From an uncultured Gammaproteobacteria bacterium (lineage in GTDB: Bacteria > Pseudomonadota > Gammaproteobacteria > Pseudomonadales > UBA5518): DNA of 6,076 bases. The stretch lies in contig CAIXOY010000566.1 in assembly GCA_903921135.1 (NCBI GenBank), forward strand, positions 1 through 6,076, written 5' to 3'. This document shows positions 1 to 6,076 of this stretch, piece after piece. Within the stretch, counting starts at the first letter, position 1. Every line of letters starts with the position of its first letter. The notes beneath the pieces were generated by a model, which saw only the letters and a program-made list of their open reading frames with translations, ran no database searches and was not told where the DNA came from. The position numbers and the translations under genes are program-made.

Positions 1-1340
1 AGCGCCCGCTTGCGAGCGCAGCCGAACTCGACGCCACCCTCGAGCGCGCCGTTGCCGCGCAACGTCTCTGGCGGAGCACCTCGCTTGCCGATCGTGCCGC
101 GATCTGCACGCGCTTCTGCGCAGCCTTCGAAGCGCACACCGCCGTGATCGCGGGCGAGCTGAGCTGGCAGATGGGACGCCCCGTCCGGTATGCGCCGAAC
201 GAGGTCCGCGGCACACTCGAGCGCGCGCGCCACATGATCGCCATTGCGCCCGAGGCGCTGGCCGACATCGACCCCGGGCGCAAGGAAGGTTTCGGGCGTT
301 TCATACGCCGTGAGCCGCTCGGCGTGGTGCTCACGGTGGCGGCCTGGAACTATCCCTACCTGATCGCCGTGAACAGCGTGATCCCCGCGATCATGGCGGG
401 CAACGCGGTGGTGCTGAAGCACTCGGCACAGACGCCGCTCTGCGCCGAGCGCTTCCTCGAATGCTTCCTCGCCGCGGGGCTTCCGGAGGGCGTTTTCCAG
501 GTGCTGCAGCTCTCGCACGAGCTGACGAGTCGCGCCATCGCCGATCCGCGTGTGGGCTTCGTGGCCTTCACGGGCTCGGTGGCCGGCGGACACGCGGTGC
601 AGCGCGCGGCGGCGGAGCGCTTCGTGGGCACAGGGCTGGAACTCGGCGGCTGTGATCCCGCCTATGTTCGCCACGATGCGGATCTGCCGCACGCCATCGA
701 GAACCTCGTCGACGGGGCCTTCTTCAACAGCGGGCAATCCTGCTGCGGCATCCAGCGCATCTACGTGCACAAGAGCCTCTACGAGGAGTTCGTCGCGGGA
801 GCCATATCACTCACGCGCGGCTACGTGCTGGGCAACCCGCTGGAGGAAGCGACAACCCTGGGGCCCGTGGTGCGCACGCAGGCAGCAGAGCAGATCCGCG
901 CACAGATCGCTGCGTCCATCGCCGCCGGCGCGCGTGCCGCCATCGACGAGCGCGAGTTCCCGGCAAGCCGGTCCGGCACGCCCTACCTCGCGCCGCAGAT
1001 ACTGCTGGACGTCGATCACTCGATGCCGCTGATGCAGGACGAGGTCTTCGGCCCGGTGGTGGGCATCATGCCGGTCGGCGGAGACGCAGAGGCCATCGCC
1101 CTGATGAACGACAGCAGTTTCGGACTCACCGCCGCGGTGTGGACTGCAGACGCCGAGGCCGCCGTCGCCATCGGCGATCGCGTCGAGACGGGCACCTGGT
1201 TCATGAACCGCTGCGATTATCTCGACCCGGCGCTCGCCTGGGTGGGCGTCAAGGACTCGGGGCGCGGCTGCACGCTCTCACGCGTGGGTTACGAGCACCT
1301 CACGCGGCCCAAGTCTTTTCATCTGCGCTTGCGGACCTGA
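1..1340 (+). CDS. NAD(P)+-dependent aldehyde dehydrogenase, 5'-partial
   Basis: This is an aldehyde dehydrogenase superfamily enzyme, which oxidises an aldehyde to a carboxylate with NAD(P)+ in the cytoplasm. The frame is open from the window edge (first whole codon at position 3), giving 445 visible residues. The GTG at 144 is internal: the 47 codons before it encode typical family N-terminal sequence (AAELDATLERAVAAQ, then LADRAAI). Only about 10-20 residues should be missing. All core residues are present, in visible numbering: the WNYP asparagine at 116, the cofactor-binding FTGS near 189, the general-base glutamate of ELGG at 213, the catalytic cysteine of GQSC at 247, and the EVFGP glutamate at 347. 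The C-terminal GVKDSGRG block is intact and the protein ends at TGA. The catalytic cysteine is followed by a second cysteine. The position after ELGG, often lysine, is cysteine here. The substrate cannot be read from sequence; semialdehyde or general aldehyde oxidation is possible. It converges on the next gene with a 4-nt gap. Family call is secure; substrate is unknown. Confidence 0.95.
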   Translation, partial: RPLASAAELDATLERAVAAQRLWRSTSLADRAAICTRFCAAFEAHTAVIAGELSWQMGRPVRYAPNEVRGTLERARHMIAIAPEALADIDPGRKEGFGRFIRREPLGVVLTVAAWNYPYLIAVNSVIPAIMAGNAVVLKHSAQTPLCAERFLECFLAAGLPEGVFQVLQLSHELTSRAIADPRVGFVAFTGSVAGGHAVQRAAAERFVGTGLELGGCDPAYVRHDADLPHAIENLVDGAFFNSGQSCCGIQRIYVHKSLYEEFVAGAISLTRGYVLGNPLEEATTLGPVVRTQAAEQIRAQIAASIAAGARAAIDEREFPASRSGTPYLAPQILLDVDHSMPLMQDEVFGPVVGIMPVGGDAEAIALMNDSSFGLTAAVWTADAEAAVAIGDRVETGTWFMNRCDYLDPALAWVGVKDSGRGCTLSRVGYEHLTRPKSFHLRLRT

Positions 1341-1344
1341 ACGC

Positions 1345-1710
1345 TCAAAGCCCCTTCAGCCATGCACGGGCAGCGTCGAGGTTGTCGAAGAGTTTGACCG
1401 GGTAGGGAAAGTCCGGCATCAGGAACATCCGCGCGTGCGAGAGCACGGAGTCTCCGCGGGCTACGATGGCCATCACCAGTTGCGGATTGGAGAACGCTCC
1501 GCCTATGGCCTTGGCAAGCACCTGATCGAGGATGAAAGCGACCTCTTCGACGTTCTCCACCGAGAGGAAGTCGTTGATGCTGTAGCGGAGCGTGTCGTAA
1601 CGCTCGTCACTCTGCACCTCGTCCACGGAGGCGACGAGGTCTTCCGGCGCCAGTGTCCCGGAATACTTCCGCCAGACGCCGCGCGGTTCCCATGCGATCT
1701 CATAAGCCAT
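1345..1710 (-). CDS. Conserved hypothetical protein, downstream paralogue of a tandem pair
   Basis: A 121-residue soluble protein with no signal peptide, membrane segment or recognisable catalytic motif. It is clearly homologous end to end to the gene just upstream (1762-2139). Both start M-x-x-EI-x-WE-x-RGV, then R-x-YSG, a VQ-x-D-x-R-x-D-x-L-x-YSI segment, an AIG-x-x-x-x-N segment, an AI-x-A strand and an AA-x-AW end. By eye identity is roughly one third. The alternating short strands and helices and the final F-D-N-L-D-A-A-x-A-W-L pattern recall small SpoIIAA/STAS-like proteins. That is an inference about fold and does not assign a function. The start is chosen because it matches the paralogue's start. 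No good Shine-Dalgarno precedes it, so expression may depend on coupling to the upstream gene, 51 nt away. The shared conservation argues for a real gene in a two-gene operon. Its 3' end faces the aldehyde dehydrogenase. Confidence 0.82.
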   Translation of the reverse strand: MAYEIAWEPRGVWRKYSGTLAPEDLVASVDEVQSDERYDTLRYSINDFLSVENVEEVAFILDQVLAKAIGGAFSNPQLVMAIVARGDSVLSHARMFLMPDFPYPVKLFDNLDAARAWLKGL

Positions 1711-1727
1711 GCAGGCACACCGGTTGC

Positions 1728-1763
1728 GGGTTCGGGTTCGGGTTCGGGTTCGGGTTCGGGTTC
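1728..1763. repeat. Perfect six-copy GGGTTC tandem repeat
   Basis: Six exact GGGTTC units run without interruption, preceded by one degenerate unit (GGTTGC, 1722-1727). The array fills most of the 51-nt spacer between the two paralogous genes. Its right end overlaps the TGA stop codon of the upstream paralogue (1762-1764 as TCA on the plus strand). The plus strand carries six GGG tracts separated by 3-nt loops, which meets the standard rule for an intramolecular G-quadruplex and resembles telomeric repeats. The transcript of the minus-strand genes would carry the complementary GAACCC units. I found no other copy of the array in the window. Confidence 0.97.
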
Positions 1764-2139
1764 ATACGGCAAGTGCCGCACGGATCCACGCATCCGCCGC
1801 CTGCCGCGTGCTGAGGATCTCGGCAGGGTAGGAGGAATACGGGGGGGACAGGAATATCTGTGCCATGGCCAGCAAGGCCGGATCGGAAGCCAGGATGGCA
1901 ACCTTGACCGAGGCGTTCGAATTGAGCGCGCCGATGGAATGCGCTGCGACGGACTTGATGTCGAAATCGCTGACATCAGTGCCCGTGACGTCGAGTGCAT
2001 CAAGAATGCTGTAGGCGAGCGAATCGAAGCGCGGATCGCGCTGCACGGCGAAGATGGATTCGAGGAATTCGGTGGCAGTGACCACGCCGCTGTAGCGGCG
2101 GCGTACGCCTCGCTCCTCCCAGATGATCTCGGCCGGCAT
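1762..2139 (-). CDS. Conserved hypothetical protein, upstream paralogue of a tandem pair
   Basis: A 125-residue protein homologous along its whole length to the 121-residue product of the next gene downstream. The shared features are M-x-x-EI-x-WEERGV, RRYSG, VQRDPRFDSLAYSI, an HSIGALNSN segment, an AILASDPALLAMAQ helix region and a C-terminal AADAW. Function is not recognised; a small SpoIIAA/STAS-like fold is a guess from the strand-helix rhythm. The start at 2139 is chosen because it aligns with the paralogue's start and lies about 30 nt downstream of a good promoter match. The frame stays open upstream, and an earlier ATG at 2301 would add 54 residues beginning with a lipoprotein-like segment (hydrophobic stretch ending ITAC), so a longer product cannot be excluded. 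Neither start has a strong ribosome binding site. The stop codon lies at the edge of the GGGTTC array. It is probably co-transcribed with the downstream copy, and both share one reading frame. Confidence 0.82.
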   Translation of the reverse strand: MPAEIIWEERGVRRRYSGVVTATEFLESIFAVQRDPRFDSLAYSILDALDVTGTDVSDFDIKSVAAHSIGALNSNASVKVAILASDPALLAMAQIFLSPPYSSYPAEILSTRQAADAWIRAALAV

Positions 2140-2178
2140 GTGCTCGATCGCGTTCCGGTGGCGTGTCAGGAGGGGCGA

Positions 2179-2207
2179 AGAATAGGACGGGTACAGGCCG
2201 ATTCCAA
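2179..2207 (-). promoter_or_regulatory. Candidate sigma70 promoter for the paralogue pair
   Basis: On the minus strand TTGGAA (plus positions 2202-2207, 4 of 6 to the -35 consensus) is followed after exactly 17 nt by TATTCT (2179-2184, 4 of 6 to the -10 consensus). Transcription would begin near 2172, about 30 nt before the ATG at 2139. It lies in the only intergenic stretch upstream of the pair. The match is from reading only, and GC-rich genomes often use divergent promoters. Confidence 0.42.
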
Positions 2208-2243
2208 CCACCGGAGCGCAGATTCTTTCACCACATCCGCAGG

Positions 2244-2272
2244 CTGTGATGATCCCGGCAAGCGCATAGAAT
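2244..2272 (+). promoter_or_regulatory. Weak candidate promoter for slyX
   Basis: TAGAAT at 2267-2272 matches the -10 consensus at 5 of 6 positions. The hexamer 17 nt upstream, CTGTGA at 2244-2249, matches the -35 at only 3 of 6. Transcription would start near 2279, about 28 nt before the slyX ATG. It is plausible by position, but the -35 element is poor. Confidence 0.28.
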
Positions 2273-2306
2273 CCGCCCTTCCCCACGGGCACGGCCACCA
2301 TCCGAC

Positions 2307-2522
2307 ATGAGCGTCCACGACGACCCGAGCGCACAGATCCAGGACCTCGAGTCACGCCTCGCCTGGCAGGACGACACCATCGACCAGTTGAACGCGGTGA
2401 TCCGCACCCAGTGGGACATGGTGGATCGCCTGTCACAGCGCGTGGATGCTCTGGAAGAGCGGGTGCGTGAACTCGAGATCAGCGAAGGTGGCCCGGCGAT
2501 CACGCCGCCGCCACATTATTGA
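2307..2522 (+). CDS. slyX: SlyX family protein
   Basis: A 71-residue protein that matches SlyX in length, composition and landmarks. It has an N-terminal I-x-x-LESRLAWQDDTIDQLN segment, a second heptad-patterned stretch (DRLSQRVDALEERVRELE) and the family's PPPHY C-terminus. The whole of residues 9-58 reads as an alpha-helical coiled coil, so it probably oligomerises in the cytoplasm. The biochemical role of SlyX is not established; in E. coli the gene is named for its place near slyD and the lysis-related sly loci. The ATG at 2307 is the only usable start: going upstream, the frame has no ATG, GTG or TTG before a TGA at 2250. No clear Shine-Dalgarno precedes it. It stands alone here, divergent from the unknown paralogue pair and convergent with the carboxylase alpha gene, 39 nt away. 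The family call is secure. Confidence 0.95.
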   Translation: MSVHDDPSAQIQDLESRLAWQDDTIDQLNAVIRTQWDMVDRLSQRVDALEERVRELEISEGGPAITPPPHY

Positions 2523-2547
2523 GCGCCCCCACGGCCTTGCGGAGGTC

Positions 2548-2562
2548 GCGGGCATGGCCCGC
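2548..2562. terminator. Small GC hairpin between convergent slyX and mccA
   Basis: GCGGGC (2548-2553) and GCCCGC (2557-2562) form a perfect 6-bp stem with a 3-nt ATG loop. It sits in the 39-nt gap between the slyX stop and the mccA stop and touches the latter. No T-tract follows on either strand, so intrinsic termination is doubtful. The position between convergent genes is its main support. Confidence 0.25.
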
Positions 2563-4571
2563 TACGGCGTCGGCTCGAAAGACAGCAATTGGGCGCCGCC
2601 CGCGACGAGTTCTCCGGGCCGGTAGAAGAATTCCGTGACGCGCCCTGCGGCGGGCGCACGGATCGCGTGCTCCATCTTCATGGCCTCCATCACGAGCAGC
2701 GCGTCTCCCTTCGCCACGACCTGCCCCGCTTCAACGAGATGCGCAACCACCGCGCCATTCATCGGTGCCGCAAAACCCTGAGCGGCATCAGCGTTGCCGC
2801 TATCACCCCAGTCGGGCCGGGCGAAGGCGCACGCGACAACCGCTCCCTCCCGGAACAGCGTCAGTCCCTGCTCGATCCGAGCCACGCGTAGCCGACGCCA
2901 ATGGCCGTCCGTCGCGGCGTGGAGGGTGTGGCCCTCGAGATGGCCATTGAGCATCACGCAACGCTCGCCTGCAGTCAGGATCCAGCGGCGGGCACTGCCC
3001 TCACCGATGTCCTCCACGCTCACGCGGTGCGCCTCGCCGTCGAGAAGGATGTCCAGCACCTGCAGCCGCGGCGCGCCCTGGCGCCAGGCGTTCGGTATCT
3101 GCCACGGCGAATGGGCGTCCTCGTGCGCGAGGTTCAGCGGGCGGTGCCGGCTCTCGCGCTCGAGCAACAGCGCCAGCGCGGCAAGCGGCAACCACGTGCC
3201 CGTATCCGCAGCGTGCGGATGGAATATCCGTTCACGGTGCTCTTCGATGAAACCGGTGTGCACCCGCTCCTCACCGAAAGCAGGCACGCTGACCAGCGCG
3301 TGCAGGAAAGAGAGATTCGTGGTGAGCCCCGCAATCCGGTAATCCGCGAGCGCGGTCTTCAGCCGTGCCAGCGCACGCGGGCGCGATTCGTCCCACACGA
3401 TCAGCTTGGCGATCATCGGGTCGTAGTGGATGCCGATCGTATCGCCCTGCACCACGCCGGTGTCCACGCGCACATGCGGGCCCTCGGCAGGCGGCTCGAG
3501 AAACGCCAACGTGCCGGCGACCGGCAGGAAATCATTCACCGGATCCTCGGCATACACCCGCGCCTCGAAGGCGTGGCCGTGGATGCGGAGCTGCTCCTGC
3601 GTGCAGGGCAGGACCTCGCCCGCGGCAACACGCAGCTGCCACTCGACCAGATCCTGCCGCGTGATCATCTCGGTGACCGGGTGCTCGACCTGCAGGCGCG
3701 TGTTCATTTCCATGAAGTAGAACGCGCCGTCTGCCGCCAGCAGGAACTCCACCGTACCCGCGCCGCGGTATCCGATCGCCTGCGCGGCTCGCAGCCCCGC
3801 TTCGCCCATGGCGGTGCGCAGCGCGGGGGAGAGTCCGGGCGCCGGCGCCTCCTCGATCACCTTCTGGTGACGGCGCTGCAGCGAGCAGTCGCGCTCGAAC
3901 AGATACACGCCGTTACCGTGGTTGTCGCAGAACACCTGGATCTCGACGTGGCGCGGATGGATCAGGCACTTCTCGACCAGCATCCGGGAGTCACCGAAAG
4001 CCTTGTCGGATTCGCGCTTCGCGGCCGCAAGCGCCTCTTCGAACTGCGCAGGGGAATCCACGCGGCGCATGCCCTTGCCACCGCCGCCGGCGGCGGCCTT
4101 CAGCAACACGGGATAACCGATGCGTTCGGCTTCGCGTTTCAGCAGTTCCGGGGCCTGCGACTCGCCGTGGTAACCGGGCACCAGCGGCACATCGGCGGTT
4201 TCCATCAGGCGTTTGGCCGCGCTCTTCGAGCCCATGGCCTCGATCGCCCCGGGCGGCGGGCCGATGAAGATCAGGCCCTTTGCCGCGCACAAGGCCGCAA
4301 AGCCTGCGTTTTCCGAAAGAAAGCCGTAACCCGGGTGGATCGCCTGCGCGCCGGTGGCGAGCGCGACCTCGATGATGCGTTCGCCGCGCAGATAGGAATC
4401 CCTGGGCGCCGGCGCGCCGATGTTCACGGCCTCGTCGGCCATGCCCACGTGCAGCGCGTGGCGGTCCGCATCGGAATAGACGGCCACGGTGCGGATGCCG
4501 AGGCGCCGCGCCGTGCGGATCACACGGCATGCGATTTCGCCGCGGTTGGCGATCAGGATTTTCTGGAACAT
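2562..4571 (-). CDS. mccA: Methylcrotonyl-CoA carboxylase alpha subunit (biotin carboxylase/biotin carrier)
   Basis: A 669-residue biotin-dependent acyl-CoA carboxylase alpha subunit. It carboxylates its own biotin with ATP and bicarbonate and passes the carboxyl group to the beta subunit. The biotin carboxylase N-terminal domain starts FQKILIANRGEIA. ATP-grasp residues include K116, K158, the glycine loop GGGGKG (162-167), H208, K237, E275, E288, N290, R292 and E296 (in EMNTRLQVEHP), with R338 beyond; all known active-site residues are present. A less conserved linker region (about 450-590) holds the subunit-contact domain. The C-terminal carrier domain (about 600-668) has APMNG and EAMKMEH, with the biotinyl lysine at 632, 37 residues from the end. 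Length and architecture fit MCC alpha (LiuD). The MCC assignment rests mainly on the neighbouring beta subunit, because geranyl-, propionyl- and acetyl-CoA carboxylase alpha subunits look alike. A GGGGGA ribosome binding site precedes the ATG. It is the last gene of its unit. Confidence 0.92.
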   Translation of the reverse strand: MFQKILIANRGEIACRVIRTARRLGIRTVAVYSDADRHALHVGMADEAVNIGAPAPRDSYLRGERIIEVALATGAQAIHPGYGFLSENAGFAALCAAKGLIFIGPPPGAIEAMGSKSAAKRLMETADVPLVPGYHGESQAPELLKREAERIGYPVLLKAAAGGGGKGMRRVDSPAQFEEALAAAKRESDKAFGDSRMLVEKCLIHPRHVEIQVFCDNHGNGVYLFERDCSLQRRHQKVIEEAPAPGLSPALRTAMGEAGLRAAQAIGYRGAGTVEFLLAADGAFYFMEMNTRLQVEHPVTEMITRQDLVEWQLRVAAGEVLPCTQEQLRIHGHAFEARVYAEDPVNDFLPVAGTLAFLEPPAEGPHVRVDTGVVQGDTIGIHYDPMIAKLIVWDESRPRALARLKTALADYRIAGLTTNLSFLHALVSVPAFGEERVHTGFIEEHRERIFHPHAADTGTWLPLAALALLLERESRHRPLNLAHEDAHSPWQIPNAWRQGAPRLQVLDILLDGEAHRVSVEDIGEGSARRWILTAGERCVMLNGHLEGHTLHAATDGHWRRLRVARIEQGLTLFREGAVVACAFARPDWGDSGNADAAQGFAAPMNGAVVAHLVEAGQVVAKGDALLVMEAMKMEHAIRAPAAGRVTEFFYRPGELVAGGAQLLSFEPTP

Positions 4572-4579
4572 CGTCGCAA

Positions 4580-4585
4580 TCCCCC
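4580..4585 (-). promoter_or_regulatory. Ribosome binding site of mccA
   Basis: The minus strand reads GGGGGA 8 nt before the mccA ATG, in the 37-nt gap after the beta-subunit stop. It is the clearest Shine-Dalgarno-like element in the window and supports the ATG at 4571, which also gives the standard biotin carboxylase N-terminus. It implies independent ribosome entry on a shared transcript. Confidence 0.6.
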
Positions 4586-4608
4586 GGCGGGCGAGTGTGG
4601 CGGCACGA

Positions 4609-6076
4609 TCACATGCGGAACACGCCGAAGCGTGTGTCCGGCACGGGTGCGTTCAATGATGCGGAAATGGCGAGCCCCAGCACGTCGCGCGTTTCCGCGG
4701 GATCGATCACGCCGTCGTCCCACAGACGGGCCGATGCGTAGTAGGGATGGCCCTGCTGTTCGTAGTTGTCGAGCACCGGCTGTTTGAAGGCGGCTTCTTC
4801 TTCCGCGCTCCAGCTCGCACCTTCGCGCTCCTTCTGGTCGCGCTTGACCTGTGCCAGCACAGCCGCCGCCTGCTCGCCACCCATCACCGAAACGCGTGCA
4901 TTCGGCCACATGAAGAGAAAGCGCGGATCGTAGGCGCGCCCGCACATGCCGTAATTGCCCGCACCGAAGGAGCCACCGATCAGCACCGTGAACTTGGGCA
5001 CCGCCGCGCAGGCGACAGCCGTGACCATCTTCGCGCCGTGCCGTGCGATGCCGCCGGCCTCGTACTGCTTGCCGACCATGAAACCCGTGATGTTCTGCAG
5101 GAAGACGAGCGGAATGCCGCGCTGCGCGCAGAGCTCGATGAAATGCGCCCCCTTCTGCGCCGACTCGCTGAAGAGGATGCCGTTGTTGGCGACGATGCCC
5201 ACCGGATAACCCCAGATCCGGGCAAAGCCGCAGACCAGCGTGGTGCCGTAAAGCGCCTTGAATTCGTCGAAACACGAGCCGTCGACCACACGCGCAATCA
5301 CCTCGTGCACGTCGTAGGGCTTGCGCTTGTCGCGCGGGATGACACCGTAGAGTTCGGCGGGATCGAAGGCAGGCGCCTCGGGTGTCGCCACATCGAGATT
5401 CACGCGCTTCACGCGGTTCAACCGCGCCACGGCGCGGCGCGCAAGCTCGAGCGCATGGTGATCGTTGCGGGCGAAATGATCCGCCACGCCCGAGGTGCGG
5501 CAGTGCACGTCGGCACCGCCCAACTCCTCGGCGCTCACGATTTCACCGGTGGCCGCACGCACCAGCGGCGGGCCGCCCAGGAAGATCGTGCCCTGCTCGC
5601 GCACGATGATGGCCTCGTCTGCCATCGCGGGAACATAGGCGCCGCCCGCCGTGCAGGAACCCATCACCACCGCGATCTGCGGGATGTTGCGCGCCGACAT
5701 GTTCGCCTGATTGAAGAAGATCCGGCCGAAGTGCTCGCGGTCCGGGAAGACCTCGTCCTGCCGCGGAAGGTTCGCACCACCGGAATCGACCAGATAAACG
5801 CAAGGGAGGTTGTTCTCGGCGGCGATGGCCTGCGCGCGCAGGTGTTTCTTCACCGTGAGCGGGTAGTAGCTGCCGCCCTTCACCGTGGCGTCGTTCGCCA
5901 CCACCATGCATTCCTGCCCGCTCACGCGGCCGATACCGGTGACGATGCCGGCGGCGGGCACGTCCTCGCCGTATACATCCAGCGCCGCGAGGGCTGAAAG
6001 TTCGAGGAAAGGCGATCCCGGGTCGAGCAGCGCATCAACGCGATCACGCGCCAGCAGCTTGCCGCGGCTGGTGTGG
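4609..6076 (-). CDS. mccB: Methylcrotonyl-CoA carboxylase beta subunit (carboxyltransferase), 5'-partial
   Basis: This is the carboxyltransferase subunit that moves CO2 from carboxybiotin to 3-methylcrotonyl-CoA in leucine degradation. The frame is open to the window edge. The codons upstream of position 5961 encode genuine family sequence (HTSRGKLLARDRVDALLDPG), so the true start lies outside. 488 residues are visible of a family length near 535, leaving about 45 missing. In visible numbering the N-half crotonase-like domain has VDSGGA near 96-101, GSCTAGGAYVP at 139-149 and AATGE at 174-178. The C-half domain has QNITGF at 327-332, YEAGGIARHGAKMV after it, and GGSFGAGNYGM at 367-377, followed by CGRAYDPRFLFMWPNAR. 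These glycine-rich blocks supply the oxyanion holes for the CoA and biotin carbonyls. The block pattern is that of MCC beta/LiuB; geranyl-CoA carboxylase beta is the closest alternative. It lies 37 nt before mccA, as expected for one operon. Its promoter is outside the window. Confidence 0.93.
   Translation of the reverse strand, partial: HTSRGKLLARDRVDALLDPGSPFLELSALAALDVYGEDVPAAGIVTGIGRVSGQECMVVANDATVKGGSYYPLTVKKHLRAQAIAAENNLPCVYLVDSGGANLPRQDEVFPDREHFGRIFFNQANMSARNIPQIAVVMGSCTAGGAYVPAMADEAIIVREQGTIFLGGPPLVRAATGEIVSAEELGGADVHCRTSGVADHFARNDHHALELARRAVARLNRVKRVNLDVATPEAPAFDPAELYGVIPRDKRKPYDVHEVIARVVDGSCFDEFKALYGTTLVCGFARIWGYPVGIVANNGILFSESAQKGAHFIELCAQRGIPLVFLQNITGFMVGKQYEAGGIARHGAKMVTAVACAAVPKFTVLIGGSFGAGNYGMCGRAYDPRFLFMWPNARVSVMGGEQAAAVLAQVKRDQKEREGASWSAEEEAAFKQPVLDNYEQQGHPYYASARLWDDGVIDPAETRDVLGLAISASLNAPVPDTRFGVFRM

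Noticed and set aside
1341..1344. Terminator between the convergent aldehyde dehydrogenase and paralogue genes
   Set aside because: The gap is only 4 nt, and I see no stem-loop with a T-tract around it on either strand.
1728..1763. CRISPR array or phage attachment site
   Set aside because: The units are contiguous 6-mers with no spacers. There is no integrase, tRNA or cas gene in the window.
1503..2003. Minus-strand open frame with a Glu-Pro repeat tract
   Set aside because: It is an alternative frame across the same two genes. The Glu-Pro run comes from the hexamer array, and the rest is Ser/Arg-rich without homology.
1435..2310. 291-codon plus-strand open frame with a Gly-Ser repeat tract
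   Set aside because: It covers both paralogues on the other strand, and the Gly-Ser run is just the GGGTTC array read in one frame. The paralogues' mutual homology shows that the minus strand is coding.
2901..4787. 628-codon plus-strand open frame opposite mccA
   Set aside because: It is antisense to a carboxylase gene with every active-site residue intact. Its translation is low-complexity, rich in Arg, His and Ala with no domain, as expected for a shadow frame in GC-rich DNA.
4747..5997. 416-codon plus-strand open frame opposite mccB
   Set aside because: It lies antisense to well-conserved carboxyltransferase sequence. The product is rich in His, Arg and Ala and resembles no family.

Overview
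The window is GC-rich, densely coded DNA. It reads as chromosomal sequence from a proteobacterium, most likely a Gammaproteobacterium. The evidence is a recognisable slyX gene with the family's C-terminal PPPHY signature, a bacterial methylcrotonyl-CoA carboxylase gene pair, and an aldehyde dehydrogenase of a type I associate with such genomes. The taxonomic placement is inference. I see no phage, plasmid, insertion-sequence, tRNA, rRNA or CRISPR signal.

Layout. Positions 1-1340 (+) hold an aldehyde dehydrogenase whose 5' end lies outside the window. It converges, with a 4-nt gap, on two minus-strand genes at 1345-1710 and 1762-2139. These encode small paralogous proteins of 121 and 125 residues whose function I do not recognise. 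The 51-nt spacer between them is mostly a perfect six-copy GGGTTC tandem repeat that starts at the stop codon of the upstream paralogue. Positions 2140-2306 are a 167-bp divergent intergenic region with a credible sigma70-type promoter for the paralogue pair and a weaker candidate for slyX (2307-2522, +). slyX converges on a two-gene minus-strand unit. In transcription order this is a carboxyltransferase beta subunit (6076-4609, 5' end outside the window) followed after 37 nt by a biotin carboxylase/biotin carrier alpha subunit (4571-2562).

How the genes work together. The two carboxylase subunits should form methylcrotonyl-CoA carboxylase, the biotin-dependent step of leucine degradation that makes 3-methylglutaconyl-CoA. 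The alpha subunit charges its own biotin with bicarbonate and ATP, and the beta subunit transfers the carboxyl group. The enoyl-CoA hydratase gene often found between them, and the HMG-CoA lyase gene often found after them, are not here. The aldehyde dehydrogenase, the paralogue pair and slyX have no evident link to leucine breakdown.

The least ordinary part is 1345-2306: a tandem pair of unknown genes in the same reading frame, separated by one stop codon and a telomere-like, G-quadruplex-capable hexamer array. The rest is conventional metabolism. I did not find a clear new multi-gene system.
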